64,000 nucleotides of DNA. Source: Darksidea phi (lineage: Eukaryota; Ascomycota; Dothideomycetes; Pleosporales; Lentitheciaceae). This document shows, piece after piece, positions 1 through 13,531 of this stretch. Positions within the stretch are counted from its first letter, which is position 1. Every line of letters starts with the position of its first letter. The DNA lies in assembly GCA_030770425.1 (NCBI GenBank), contig JASJFT010000006.1, positions 248,001-312,000 of the forward strand. Direction: 5' to 3'. The notes beneath the pieces are model-generated. The model was not told the DNA's origin and did no database searches. It worked only from the letters and a program-made list of their open reading frames with translations. A program made the translations under genes and the position numbers.

Positions 1-581
1 GCGCTCTTGTACCATATGGCTTTGGCTTTGTTCTCGAGGCGGCTTCTCCCATCGATTACATACCCCGTTCCCGAGTCGATTCTTTTTTGAAATGGGTGTA
101 TCGGCATGGCGTTGGAAACACTGGTGCGATACCCGTTGCAGCGGTATTTATGGCATGTTTTCTTCATTGGGTTGCATATTTTCTTGAAGTGGTATGATAG
201 ATATCATTGGCGGACATGGCTCGGAGTCTGGGTTCTTTCTTGCATGGAACAGGTGCAGTTGGTCGATTCAAAAGCAACGATGTATAACACTAAGTCTGGA
301 CGTGAAGTGATGTAGGAGTACTGGGCATATCTTTACCTTTGAAACTGTGCACTCTATTCTCGGTGACTGTACGTGTGGTCCATTTCGTGAAATGCATGCG
401 TGGTGAGCGCTTGAGTCAACGCCAAAGAGCATTCCTAGTTAGGCTAGTACAGCACAGTAAGCGAGGCACAGTCCACCCACATAAGATTCCGCAGGCGCCG
501 CCCATTTGTCCTTCCTCAACCACCACCGCCGCAGAGCTACCAAAAGACCCTTACAAGAATCTTCTGGGAGACACATTCAGC
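1..581. other. Region upstream of the uL1 gene, no gene recognised
   Basis: I see no recognisable protein family here. The last 100 bases are C-rich and pyrimidine-rich, as expected for the 5' leader of a highly expressed ribosomal protein gene. Any gene to the left must lie mostly outside the window. Confidence 0.5.
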
Positions 582-1441
582 ATGTCGAAAATCTCTGTCG
601 CAGGCGTTCGTTCAAACGTCAAGGGTGAGTCCTTCTTGCCCTTCCCGCTTTTGCACACTTGAACGGGTTGCGATATTAGTGGCGAGGGTTGTCCGCAGTT
701 TTGCGGTCCAGAATCTCTCGCCTTTGCGTTGCAATACTGCAATGAAAGTATTGACGATGACGACTGACGCTGGGTAGAACTTCTGGAATACAGCAATGAG
801 ACCAAGAAACGCAACTTCTTGGAGACGGTCGAGCTCCAGATCGGTCTCAAGAACTACGACCCCCAGCGCGACAAGCGTTTTTCTGGTAAGATCCACTGTT
901 AAATTCAATGTCCTCGGATGGTGCTTATACATTTACAGGAACCGTCAAGCTCCCCACCGTTCCACGTCCTCGCATGGCCATCTGCGTTCTTGGTGACCAG
1001 CACGATATCGATCGTGCCAAGCACCACGGTGTCGATGCCATGTCCGCCGACGACTTGAAGAAGCTCAATAAGAACAAGAAGCTCATCAAGAAGCTTGCAC
1101 GCAAGTACGACGCCTTCATCGCCTCCGACGCTCTCATCAAGCAGATCCCGCGTCTCCTCGGGCCCGGTCTCTCCAAGGCCGGCAAGTTCCCCACGCCCGT
1201 TTCCCACAACGAGGACCTGAACAACAAAATCACCGAAGTCAAGTCTACCATCAAGTTTCAGCTCAAGAAGGTGCTCTGCATGGGTGTCGCTGTGGGCAAC
1301 GTCGGTATGACTGAGGATGAGTTGATCTCCAACATCATGCTGTCAATCAACTACCTGGTCTCGCTGTTGAAGAAGGGCTGGCAGAACGTTGGTAGCTTGA
1401 CTATCAAGGCTACCATGAGCCCGCCCAAGCGCCTCTACTAG
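582..1441 (+). CDS. RPL10A: 60S ribosomal protein L10a / uL1
   Basis: This is the L1-stalk protein of the large cytosolic ribosomal subunit (RPL1 in yeast). Three exons, 582-624, 778-885 and 939-1441, join in frame to 217 codons, exactly the usual family length. Exon 1 encodes [14 protein letters not shown]. Exon 2 carries the conserved block [17 protein letters not shown] and [12 protein letters not shown]. Exon 3 has [13 protein letters not shown] and ends in the family-typical SPPKRLY. Introns have GTGAGT and GTAAGA donors and TAG/CAG acceptors. The start is the only ATG giving the conserved N-terminus. I see nothing odd. Confidence 0.97.
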
Positions 1442-2562
1442 GTGCTATTACCAGTTTACTAAAGTGGACTGAGCGAGACATTGACTATGTCTTGTTTGGT
1501 TGTGGATATCACAGTATATTTGCACTAGACTCTTAAAACATGGGCTATTATGTAGCATGTTAATGAAACATGGCACCCAACACTGAATCTCAAAGGTGAT
1601 TGCATTGTGATATTCATGCCGGCATGCCATCTGTAGTCCTGCCCAAATGCTTTCAATGAGACCTTCCCCATCAAATCAAAAACGGTGCACATCCAAACCC
1701 AATACGGCCATGTTAGACCCACTTCCTTGAAAGGTGCACCAGAAACGTTCTGTCGCACCTCGTTCTCTTTTTCAAATCCTAGGTATCGTTCAATGGTTTG
1801 CGCCGATATGGTAGGCTTAGCTAATTCTCCGCCAAGGCCGCACGGCCCCCGCACCCGCGACATAAAAACTTCTCGCGCCCGCGTCCCTCTTCTGCTCCCC
1901 ATCATCAGTCAGGATGTAATCTACATACCTAATTATCGTGGCTCCGCTTAGGCGGCTTGCTGAGGGTTATTCCATGCGATGAATAGTCTTCCGTTCCCGG
2001 CCCCGTAGAGTGACACCAACCGTTCTTCCTTACCAACTGCGTTTTCCGTGAAAAGATGGATCGGAGTTGTGGGATGGGTGGGACATATTGTTTTGTGAAC
2101 CGAGGGCTTTGCGCTGTTTGCGAAGAGACTTTGCGCGAGCTTGCAGCAATGGTATTTGTAAGACTGCCTTAGCTGAGAGAAGTTCATGCAGCATGATATG
2201 CGGCCTTCTAAGATATTTCGCTTGCGTGCACATGTCCACAGCTTGTGACTTTGCAAGGTACGATATCTATGCTGGACGTTTGCTTCATTGTTTACTGGGT
2301 AAAGCCTTGAAGCATTGAGATGTAGAGTGGTCAGAGCTGATTTGATTCAAACATTAGTCTACATATGGTACAATGCAATGCCCAAGATATGCGCGGCCGC
2401 TAAAGGTACTTCTGTCATGCGTGTATCCGAATTTGTTCGCGATCATGACGACTGGAAGAGTGGAATGTCCATCCTATACTCTCCTAATCCTTTTTTCTGA
2501 CAACCGCGTCAAACACAGGTCCGGAGCCAGCGTGGTGCTCCTAGACATCCAGGATGTTACTC
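1442..2562. other. Intergenic region, no gene recognised
   Basis: This 1.1-kb stretch lies between the convergent ends of the uL1 and MIX23 genes. It holds only short open frames without family resemblance, so it is probably the 3' UTRs of both genes plus spacer. Confidence 0.5.
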
Positions 2563-3207
2563 TCATGGCCTGTTCCCCCCAGCCCGCCACTTATCGAAAG
2601 CTTGTTCCGCCGTCTCGCTGCTGGGACCACACCGTTCTTCAACAACATCCCACGTCCTCATTCGAATGATCTTCTCCACCGCCCTTTCATTCCGCATCAA
2701 CATGGCCAGACTCTCCGTCCTCGCCTCCCTTGGGAAGTATCGGCCACTGTATGGATCAAGCCGCTCATCCACGACCGCTTCCCTCGCTTTATCATCCTCC
2801 ACCTGCCGTAATATGCTATCTGGGTCATCCGGATCAGGTGAGGTGGCTACTGCCGCACAGTAATCCAGCACATCTGATCGGACCTTCCATGATGGGAAAA
2901 GTATTTGAGCTTTGAATTCGTCGCATTGTGGAGGTGGTATTGCACGTGAGGAGCCGGGCGCGGAGAGCTGGCGGGCTGAAGTAGATGAGGGGTCGAAGCC
3001 GCGCCGACTAGGGGCGAGGAGCGCGTTGAGGTTCTGCACTATAGAGTCGTCTATTGTGCCACGGGATATGCGGAGAAAGTCTGTCATGGAGAGTCTGATT
3101 AGTTAGTGGAGGGGAGAATGGTGGGACTGGAGTGGAGGACCTCGAAGAGCAGTTTGGCTGAAGCAGAACTGCGGTGCCAAGCGCGGGTGTTCGGATGGTT
3201 GTGACAT
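2563..3207 (-). CDS. MIX23: MIX23 / caffeine-induced death protein 2 family protein
   Basis: A 194-residue protein of the Cid2/CCDC58/MIX23 family, which are small cysteine-containing proteins tied to the mitochondrial intermembrane space and protein import. Two exons, 3207-3141 and 3080-2563, join in phase (CGA G|AC TTT). Exon 1 gives MSQPSEHPRLAPQFCFSQT and exon 2 gives DFLRISRGTIDDSIVQNLNA. The family signatures TIDDxIVxxLN, a central cysteine pair (residues QCDEF and DYCAA) and the late block RTWDVVEERC are visible. A downstream ATG at 3087 would remove the conserved N-terminal segment, so the spliced start is preferred. It diverges from the DNA ligase gene. Assignment rests on motif memory. 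Confidence 0.82.
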
Positions 3208-3689
3208 TGTGGGTGGAGGAAGTTTGGTGGGCGGCGAGGGTGCCCGTTGCCAGAAGAGATGCGCCAGGCTGCAGGTGTTCGGATAGAGAGACAACCGCGG
3301 CTCTGAAAGGCCGGTTGCTGTCTCACGCAAATAGTAGCAAATTCGGCAAGCCTCCGGACTTGACCTGTAGCTTGGTTGATATGTTCACGAGTGATGATGT
3401 ATGTAGGCGAGAGTAGTGCAGGCTGATGCTTGCGCGGTGATGTCAGCCGCATATCACGTGCGCACCGCGACGCGAAGGCGCGCCCCAGACGCGTGCCTGC
3501 TTTGCAACGCCCTTGGCGAACGGAACACCGGAGCAGAGGATGCCCTTGCCTTTGAATGCTTTTGCCTATTCCACCATCACAGTACGGGCTCTTCGACACC
3601 TTTCTGCGTTCTCTGTACTTCGCTGCGCTGCATTGCCCGTGCAAGTTCGCGTCCACGTCCAGCGGCACCCCTTTCATCGTTTTGGAGTC
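3208..3689. promoter_or_regulatory. Divergent promoter of MIX23 and DNA ligase I
   Basis: This is the spacer between two divergently transcribed genes. Its right part contains an upstream ATG at 3540 in frame with the ligase start at 3690. The 50 codons between them have no acidic residue and several arginines and histidines, so this part may be a translated mitochondrial leader rather than plain 5' UTR. Confidence 0.5.
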
Positions 3690-6548
3690 ATGCCACCCAA
3701 GCAGGCCACTCTCGGGTACGTCAGATCTCCTCAGACGATGTTGACGTGCGAGCCTTCAACCCAAGGGTCAATGGAACTCATAGCTAACCCCTTCCTTTCC
3801 AGAAAGTTCTTTGGGAAGGCGAACGGCACGGTAGCATCGAAACCGCAGCAGTCCAAACTCTCGTTTACGGCCAAGTCCAAGACTGAAAAGAAAGATGACG
3901 AGCCGACAGAAGAGCCGAAGTCGTCGCTAGAGGAACTAGAGAAGGAGAGAAATGGAGATACCGCGGCTGGTGCTGACGTCAAGGAAGAAGTGAACGGCGA
4001 TGCTATGGAAGTTGAGAGCAGCCCGGCCTCCGAAGCTGGCAAGAAGAGACAGGCTCAGGAAGAAGAAGACTCAGATGATGCGCCACCAACTAAAAGGCAG
4101 CGCAGGAAGCCAGCGAAGGCTCAAGCGGCAAGCGCAAAGAAATCAAAGGCCACGCCGGAGACGTCTGAGACACCTGTAACCAAGTCAAAGAAGTCTTCTG
4201 TCAAGCCCTCTACAGGCACTAAAGCCGAAAACCCGAGTGACGAAGATGAAGAGGTCCCGGCGCCGGCAATGGTGACCAGCGGGAAGGAGAAGGAAATTGA
4301 AAAGTCTCCTGCCGCAGAAGAGGACGCCGCATCAAGTGCCAAAGAAGACGAAGAGGTGCTAAGCTCCGACGAAGAGCCGCCAGAAGTAAAGGTCAAGGCA
4401 CGAAAAAAGGTTCAGTCGGCACTCTCGAGCACGACGAAGGATCCGTATCCGGATTGGAAGCCTGGCGAGCCGGTGCCATATGCCGCGCTTTGCACTACGT
4501 TCTCAAAAATTGAAATGACCACGAAGCGTCTCGAAATCTCAGCACACTGCTCGCTCTTCCTTCGCCAGGTCCTTCGCCTGACTCCACACGATCTGTTACC
4601 GGTGATCTTGCTTATGACCAACAAGCTCGCTGCTGACTACGCCGGTATTGAACTTGGCATTGGTGAATCTCTGATTATGAAAGCCATCTCTGAAAGCACG
4701 GGTCGAACCCTACAACACATCAAGAGTGATCAAAACGACATCGGTGATCTCGGACTAGTGGCAGCACAAAGCCGATCAAAACAACCGACCATGTTCAAGC
4801 CTAAGGCTCTCACAGTCCAGGGCGTTCGTAAGGGCTTAATGGCGATTGCTACTACTGAAGGCCAAGGCGCTCAAGGTAGGAAAGTTGACGGGATCAAGAA
4901 GCTTCTCTCCGCCGCGGATGCCCATACTGCTGGAAAGGCCGTCGATATCACAAAAGAAAAAGGTGGAGCTAGCGAGGCTAAATATATTGTCCGGACATTG
5001 GAAGGTAAACTACGTCTTGGGCTTGCGGAGAAGACTGTGCTCGTTGCTTTGGCTCATGCCATGATTTACCACGAGATGTCACAGAATGGGAACAAGGTCC
5101 CCTCAACCGCCGACCTAGCCAAGGCGGAGTCGACCTTGAAGTCGGTATACAGGTATGTGGAGGATTGTAAATCATCGATGCCTCCAGTTATTGACAATTT
5201 ACAGTGAATTGCCGAGCTACGAAGTCATCATTCCAGCAATGCTTGCGCATGGAATCTACAACCTGCCTGAGAACTGCCGGTTGCAGCCCGGAGTGCCTCT
5301 CAAGCCTATGCTTGCCAAGCCGACAAAGTCCATCACGGAAGTTCTCGACCGTTTCGAAGGCAAGGACTTCACGTGCGAATACAAGTACGACGGCGAACGA
5401 GCTCAGATCCACTTCGTTGCACACGATGCTGCGCAGGAATTGGCCACAACGGCGCCATTGGCAGGAAAGAGTGACAAGGGCGTCTCCAACATCTTTTCGC
5501 GAAACTCCGAGGATCTCTCAAAGAAGTATCCGGATATCCTAGCTAAGCTGCCTACATGGGTCAAGGAGGGCACCAAGAGCTTCGTCTTGGACTGCGAAAC
5601 GGTGGCATGGGATATGGAAGAGAAAAAGGTGCTGCCTTTCCAGCAGCTTATGACACGAAAGCGGAAAGATGTCAAGGTTGAGGATGTGAAGATCAAGGTT
5701 TGCGTCTTCGCATTCGACATCCTCTATCTCAACGGCGAGGTATGCATCTAACTATATTATGCTACATCCAACACTCACAATCTTAGGCCCTCGTCAACAA
5801 ACCCTTTCGCGAGCGCCGCGAGCACCTCCTTAGTGCGTTCGACCCCGTAGAAGGCGAGTTCGCTTTTGCTAAATACGGCAACACCAACGAGCTAGAAGAG
5901 ATCCAGACTCTGCTCGAAGACTCTGTAAAAGCGTCCTGCGAAGGCCTCATGGTAAAGATGCTCGACGGTCCTGAGTCATCATATGAGCCTAGCAAGCGCT
6001 CGCAAAACTGGCTTAAAGTAAAGAAAGATTACCTCGCAGGTGTTGGCGACTCTCTCGACCTTGTCGTTCTGGGCGCCTACTACGGCAAGGGTAAACGCAC
6101 CAGCTGGTATGGCGCTTTCCTCCTCGCCTGCTATAACCCTAGCACACAGAACTATGAGACAGTTTGCAACATTGGTACTGGCTTCTCCGAAGCCATATTA
6201 GAGACCCTCCACAAACAACTCTCCGAGATTGTGATCGACCGTCCTAAGCCCTTCTACACCCACTCTTCCGGAAATAAGGATCAGCCTGATGTTTGGTTCG
6301 AACCACGCTATGTATGGGAAGTCAAGACGGCGGATTTGACGCTGTCTCCAAGGTACAAAGCCGCAGCTGATGAGATTGGAGGTGGTGGGAAGGGCATCAG
6401 TCTAAGATTTCCGCGGTTCATCAAAGAGAGGGACGATAAGAAAGTGGAGCAGGCTAGTACTAGTCGAATGATTGCGGAGATGTATCAGAGGCAGGAGAGC
6501 GTGGGCAAGAATAAGGGTCCCAGTGCAGATGATGACTTTGAGTATTGA
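3690..6548 (+). CDS. LIG1: ATP-dependent DNA ligase I
   Basis: Replicative DNA ligase (Cdc9/LIG1) that seals Okazaki fragments. Four exons, 3690-3715, 3803-5152, 5205-5739 and 5787-6548, join to 890 codons. The first splice creates MPPKQATLGKFFGK, containing a PIP box (QxxLxxFF) for PCNA binding that exists only in the spliced message. Residues about 20-250 are a lysine- and acid-rich disordered region. The N-terminal DNA-binding domain follows, then the adenylation domain with the active-site motif EYKYDGERAQIH, and the OB-fold domain with DYLAGVGDSLDLVVLGAYYGKGKR-like sequence (shown in part: LVVLGAYYGKGKR). The C-terminus ends near the motif for SLRFPRFI. An in-frame ATG at 3540 could give a mitochondrial form. 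Confidence 0.97.
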
Positions 6549-7889
6549 TGTAAAATAAGGTTAGTTGTGAGGAATTACGAGACTATGGAAGAGTGGGGAG
6601 GCCACTGGGAATGAGTGCATATGGTTTCATAGCATGTTGCAGGATGAACAGGCGGTAAGCTGCATATGGATGTGAGATATACGGCTTGTATATTCAAACT
6701 TCGGATTTCCATATAGGAACAGGTCGCTCAAATCGCCAGGCCATCGTTCATCCTCACCAGCCACCTTTTTATCTATCTAGTCCCTCTCTTGGTTCTTGAA
6801 GTCTCCAACCCACTAATTGCAGCTGGCATAGCTGCATATCATCTCTTCACATTTTCCCATTTCCTCCTTTCGCAGCTTCCACTCCTCGTCCATCTTTCCA
6901 ATCGTTTCCCTCGTCAACTACATCTGCTTTCCTTTTCTCAATACCTTGGCCGGGTGAAGAGTTGTAGGTGTAGAAACCGCTCAGTATGCTAGTGCAAGCG
7001 AAGATTGCGATGCTGACTTCGTTGTGCCGTTGCTAAGATTGATCTTGTATTTGGGCTTGTGGTAATAGATGTGTTGGGTGGGGACGGTGATTTTGGGCGA
7101 GTGCGGAGGAGGGCGAGTGCGGCGGCGGAGCTGGTGGGATGAGGAGAGAGGGCAAAGCACAGGTCGGAGTAGAGGAAAGGTCACAGAGGCCCGGGCTGGT
7201 GGAATCGTTATCCCAGTCAGTTAGACATGCTTCGATACAAATGGTTGAGATGTGAGACACTGACGCTGCCGAAAGGCCGCACCGACTATGCCGAACATGA
7301 TAGCGCGTTTTGAGACATAGGAAAACCAAGCACAGATGATGACCCTCGTGTTTGCGGTACGCTAATCACATACCCACATATGCCTTGGCTAAATGAGCTC
7401 AAGCGGGACTCCATCACTGATAACAAGACCTTTGGAACTGTTGCTGGCTGTGATGAAGTGACATATGCCCCACTCAAAAGATTGTGTATGCAGTCCCAAA
7501 CTTGGCAAATACGAAGCTCCACAGTCGCAAATGTGAGAAGGCCTACAAATGGATCAATTCTTTGATGCTCCAGTTCTGCTCAAGAGCATTGTCTCGTGGG
7601 GATGCACTCGTATGATTACCATCGAGATAATATAATTTTACATTAGAAATATGCAAACTCGAGTTGATAGAAGCCCAGTAGATCATAGTGGCACAACCCC
7701 GGGCGATGCTGAGGCCCAATAAAAGATATATCCTGTATTTCATCACATAATTCAGTCCATCCTGAGGCGAGGACTAAAGGCAAGAGCGATCAGATGCCCA
7801 TAATGCTTCTCCTGGTCCAACGTTGAGAGTCCGTACTCGCCGTTGTCCTCGACTAGGCCTACGTCCTCTCTAGCGTCTGAGATGGAATT
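6549..7889. other. Intergenic region between convergent ligase and LEO1 genes
   Basis: This 1.3-kb spacer lies between two gene 3' ends. A minus-strand open frame at 6981-7184 encodes an arginine- and proline-rich start and a KYKINLSNGTT-like end, but I recognise no family and no splice partners. A pyrimidine-rich tract lies near 6740-6950. Nothing else is supported. Confidence 0.4.
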
Positions 7890-9367
7890 CTACTCCTCTT
7901 CATCGCTCTCATCCCGGACAACTCTCCTCTTCTTCGCTCTTACCACCACCTCCGCATCATCGTCCTCATCGTCATCTTCATGCCTATTCCTCTTTGGACT
8001 CTCTCTGTCCTTACCCCTCCTCGGCTCCTCTATGATACCATCGTCGTCGTCATCGTCGTCTTCCACAATCTCCGGCTCTTCGTCACTGGCGACGATAAAG
8101 CCATCGTCCTCGTCGTAGTCCTCTTCCTTCGAAGCGCGGGCGCGGAAACCTTCGTCCTCATCGCTCCAGTCTTGGTGGCGGGAAGACTTAGCGCGCGGTT
8201 TCTTAGGCCCGATTCTTCTACCACTACCCTCGCCTTCGAGCATGTCGACGTCGAGACCACCGCCATAGCCCGACCTATGTCCGCCTCTGTTCATCACCCT
8301 GCTGCTCTTCTCCTGTTCGCGCTGGGCGTGCTTTTCTCTCGCCCGCTGTTGCTTCAGCTTTTCCTTGTACTGCTGCTCTTCCCTCTGGCGGCGGAGTTCT
8401 GGGTCCTCGTTCACATCGATGAAAGAAATTGCCTGGTCGGCGCTGTCACGGCCACGAGCTGCAGCCATTGCGAGATCATTCTGCAGCTTCTCTAGAGCTG
8501 CGTCTTTTGTGCTTGTGGTCGGTACGATGGAAAGGCCGGCGGTGAACTTGTTCGTTACGCGCATGACGTTCGCCTCTTCGTATGGCGCGACGAGATATGT
8601 ATAGCTCTCTTTGCTAGCTTGATTCTTCTGTTTGCGCATTTCCATAGTCGGAGTGGGGACTTTGGGGTTGATCTGCGGGGGTGCAAGCAAGTTCGCATTG
8701 ATTTCATACTGGTTGAGCGGATCGTTCGCGTGTTGGAGCGTGAGCGACCCGTCGGACCAGCGCAGTATGCGGGCGTTGCTTTGGAGCTTTGTATGATCTG
8801 TGGGCGATCGGCGCCATCGAATCGTCGTCACGGCGGTATTGAAGGCAGAGAAGTGGCCTGACGGGGGTGCTTTCGAGTGGTGGTCGGTCACAGGCGGTTG
8901 GAATGTTTTGTGGTGGAAGGCGGTCGGTTCGATGGCGAGGAATTGCGGCATCTTGAGCAAGTAGAGCTCGCCGTCGCTGGGCTCTGGCACTGCATGGCGA
9001 GCAATGTCGGCGTCCATGAAGTTGTATGTCTGGTCTTCCACCATCATTTCCGGGGCAGCCCCAGCACGATCTGCCCGGCCCTCATCGTCGCCCGAGTCGA
9101 GGTCCTCGTCGTCCAGCTTTCGCTGCCTGCGAAACTAAGTCAGCGCCGCACATTTCTATATGGGCCGCGAGCAACCCACTCTGGTTCGTCCTGCTCGTCG
9201 CCGTCGCCGTCGCCGTCGCTATCACCGTCGCCAAAGAGGTCGTCTGGATCCGCCAGGTCGCCGTCCTCCTCCCCATGGCCGGGCGTGCCTGCCTCTCCAT
9301 TCTCTGCGGCATCGACGGTGCCGGTGAAATCTTCGTCGTCGGACAGGGTCGCGGTATCGGAGGCCAT
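7890..9367 (-). CDS. LEO1: RNA polymerase II-associated protein LEO1 (Paf1 complex)
   Basis: LEO1 subunit of the nuclear Paf1 complex, which couples Pol II elongation to histone modification. Two exons, 9367-9180 and 9126-7890, join as CCA GA|G CAG CGA. This restores the family block QRKLDDEDLDSGDDEGR. The acidic N-terminus includes alternating D/G residues encoded by a GAC/GGC repeat. The central domain has the conserved run LLKMPQFLAIEP near the start of exon 2 and SYTYLVAPYEEANVMRVTNK. The C-terminus is highly charged (RREEQ-type coiled region, then E/D and R/K tracts), as in other LEO1 proteins. An in-frame ATG at 9424 would add 19 residues; I chose 9367 because MASDTATLSDDED resembles the acidic family start. 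Confidence 0.92.
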
Positions 9368-9610
9368 TGTTGCGTCGAGCTCAGGCGCGAGTGAGACGGG
9401 GTACATTTGACGACGCGAATTCATAACGAAGATGCGCTAGTTCCGGATTGAGCCTAGGGGACGGCTCGCTGGAGAAGGGGGCGGCGTTTGGGTCCACAAC
9501 CCACATCAACGGGAGTCTTCGAGACGTAGCTCCCACATCGCCCTCTCCACGCTCCCTTTCACTGGCCTCTTCCGCAGGTACCGAATCGCTACATATCGAG
9601 ACAGTATCGA
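9368..9610. promoter_or_regulatory. Compact divergent promoter of LEO1 and MOB2-type gene
   Basis: About 240 bases separate the two opposite start codons (about 190 if LEO1 starts at 9424), so both genes must share control DNA here. It includes C/T-rich runs near 9535-9560. No specific factor site is claimed. Confidence 0.6.
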
Positions 9611-10903
9611 ATGGCGTCATTTTTCAGCAGCGTGCAAGTACTTCCCCATATATGCCCCTCAGCACTGTCGCTGCACATGTTTCACCTTCTGTGTCTCCTC
9701 TCTGCATCATCCATTCGTCACCTCTCTCAGCGACTTTGCTTCTCATGCCCGCCTTGCTTTTCTAACTCTTCCTTCTCAGACGCCAGGGTTTGGCCGGCCG
9801 CTCGAATAAGGGAACCCAGCCAGGCAAAGGCAACGGCACGCCCTCACCAACAGGCAGCTCACCTTATTTCCCCTCTGCCGTTTCTGGCCAGCCTCCGAGC
9901 GTTCCACCCATGCCACATTCTCCAGCGTTGTCTTCCGCAATGTCTTTCGAAGCTCCCTCTGAAGGCTCTGCGCCTAGCTCGCGCAGACCGCCTTTCTTCT
10001 TCCGCGAGGAGTACTCTGGCCTCATCGTCAAGGGTAACTTCATGACGCTAGCTGCAAAGCCGAAGCTCGTCGAAGAGGGCGAATGGCTCGCGCACCAAGG
10101 TACGTTGACCATCGAGCTCAAATGTGTCTTTACTAATCATGTAACTAGTCGTTGAGCAGTATCGCTTGCTAGAGCAAATGATCAACATCATCAAGACCTG
10201 CGACGACAATAACAAACCATGTTGCAACCCGGAAACATGCCCAACCATGTCAGCGAGCGGGTATGCTTCCACTAGTGCCCTTTCCAGCCATTGCTAAACT
10301 CCTATTAGCCACACCTATACCTGGCTCGATAACAACAAAAAGCCAATCAAGATTCCTGCTATCCAATACATCAACCTGGTCCAAAAATGGATAGTTGGGA
10401 AGATCAACGACCCTTCCATCTTCCCTACAGACACCACCTCAGCCCCCTTCAGCAACTCCGCCTCAAGCTACGCCTCAGGCTCCCTCACCCCGTCAACACA
10501 ACAGCCCCAACCCCTGGGCCCCACCTCCCTCAACTCTCCGCTCTCCCAGCTCTCCGGCCGCGACTGGCTTGGTAAGACCTCGGGCTTCCCCGATTCCTTT
10601 GAAGGTGATATCAAGAGCATCTACCGCCAGATGATGCGCTGTTATGCCCACATCTACCATGGTCACTGGCTGGATCCCTTCTGGCACGCAAGTGCTTACA
10701 AGGAACTGAATACGTGCTTCATTCACTTCATCAATGTGGGTAAGCTCTTCAATCTCATCACCGACAAAGAGGTCGAGCCTATGCAGCCGCTTGTCGACAT
10801 ATGGGGTGCGAAGGGCTTGATTCCTCCACCGCCCCAAGGCCAAGCTCCGGCTCAGCAGAAAGAGAACGTGCAGATGGGCGGTGCACCGCAGGCTGCTGCG
10901 TAG
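9611..10903 (+). CDS. MOB kinase activator, MOB2 type
   Basis: MOB family coactivator of NDR/LATS-type kinases (Cbk1 partner in yeast), acting in cell polarity and morphogenesis. Four exons, 9611-9633, 9780-10099, 10149-10260 and 10309-10903, give 349 residues. The first intron uses a GC donor (GCAAGT) and CAG acceptor; this is the only choice I found that gives a start codon in phase: MASFFSSVRQGLAGRSNKG. After a Ser/Pro-rich stretch comes the Mob/phocein domain: EEGEWLAHQVVEQYRLL, the zinc site CCNPETCPTMSA, the motif HTYTWLDNN and the second zinc half HIYHGHW. A Ser/Thr-rich insert sits inside the domain. The WLD and PAIQYINL forms favour the MOB2 class over MOB1. Confidence 0.88.
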
Positions 10904-11707
10904 TCTTTTATCGGAACGAGGACTACGTGTTTCAAACTCGGGAGCGGTACCGGAGACAAGATCCAACCACATGCTCTTATGGAGCCACGGGTTTGAGTGT
11001 TACAAGGAAGGGGTACGGTATTGTACCTGAAATAGGTGAAAGCATGGATGGTGTGGATGGCGTTCGGGTTATTTTTTGGACGAATTTGCATGGGCATGAC
11101 ATGAGAATCATTAGATCTTCAGCTTCGAGCACTTGTCTGTGCCATCTGTCGTTATGTTCAACCTAAGATTGTTTTATTTGAATCGTTGTATTCAAGTCGT
11201 AGAAGGTAGATGAAGAAATTTACCTCAACGAGAAATGACGTGATCGCGACACGACAGTCGATGCCTAAACCAACTACATAAAGGGACTCCAAGGGGATAG
11301 TGTTTTTCATTGCCAGTTGCCCTCTTGCATGACACGAACGACACGATATAACACACAGGTTTTCGAGACCGCCAGCGTCTATTAAAAGAGATTCAAATTG
11401 GATGATAGTAGCACTGTAAAAGTAACCAGAGACATTGTTTCCATTGAGCCACCAAAACAATCCGTGACATTTGATGATGCAGCGATCATAGCCGTTCACA
11501 AACTCCAGTGGTGAAAAAGGGAAATTGTCCGTTCCACCATGCCATCCGATCTGAAAGACACACGTACGCAAGCACACATATTCGTAGACGGTTTCCAGAT
11601 CATGAGAGAGGGATATTTTCGGCGAGTGAGAGATGGGGTGTCTGGGCTATCGGGCTGGTGTAGCAGACCTGGGCGAGCCGCTGCATAGTGGCGGTTTCGA
11701 CGTCCTC
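10904..11707. other. Intergenic region between convergent MOB2 and ARF1 genes
   Basis: An 800-base spacer of two 3' ends. A minus-strand open frame of 139 codons at 11158-11577 has no family resemblance and probably reflects chance in the ARF1 3' region. Confidence 0.45.

Positions 11708-13531
<1,824 letters not shown>

Noticed and set aside
3099..3677. 192-codon minus-strand frame upstream of MIX23
   Set aside because: Its frame overlaps the MIX23 first exon and the ligase leader in another frame; the spliced MIX23 model explains the conserved part.
9181..9240. GTCGCC-type trinucleotide/hexanucleotide repeat
   Set aside because: Explained by the acidic Asp/Gly tract of LEO1 exon 1; not an independent repeat element.
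8877..9410. 177-codon plus-strand frame over LEO1
   Set aside because: Opposite strand of the acidic LEO1 region; the Ser/Pro repeats are reverse complements of Asp/Gly codons.
11158..11577. 139-codon frame downstream of ARF1
   Set aside because: Low-complexity 3' flank, no family match and no splice support.
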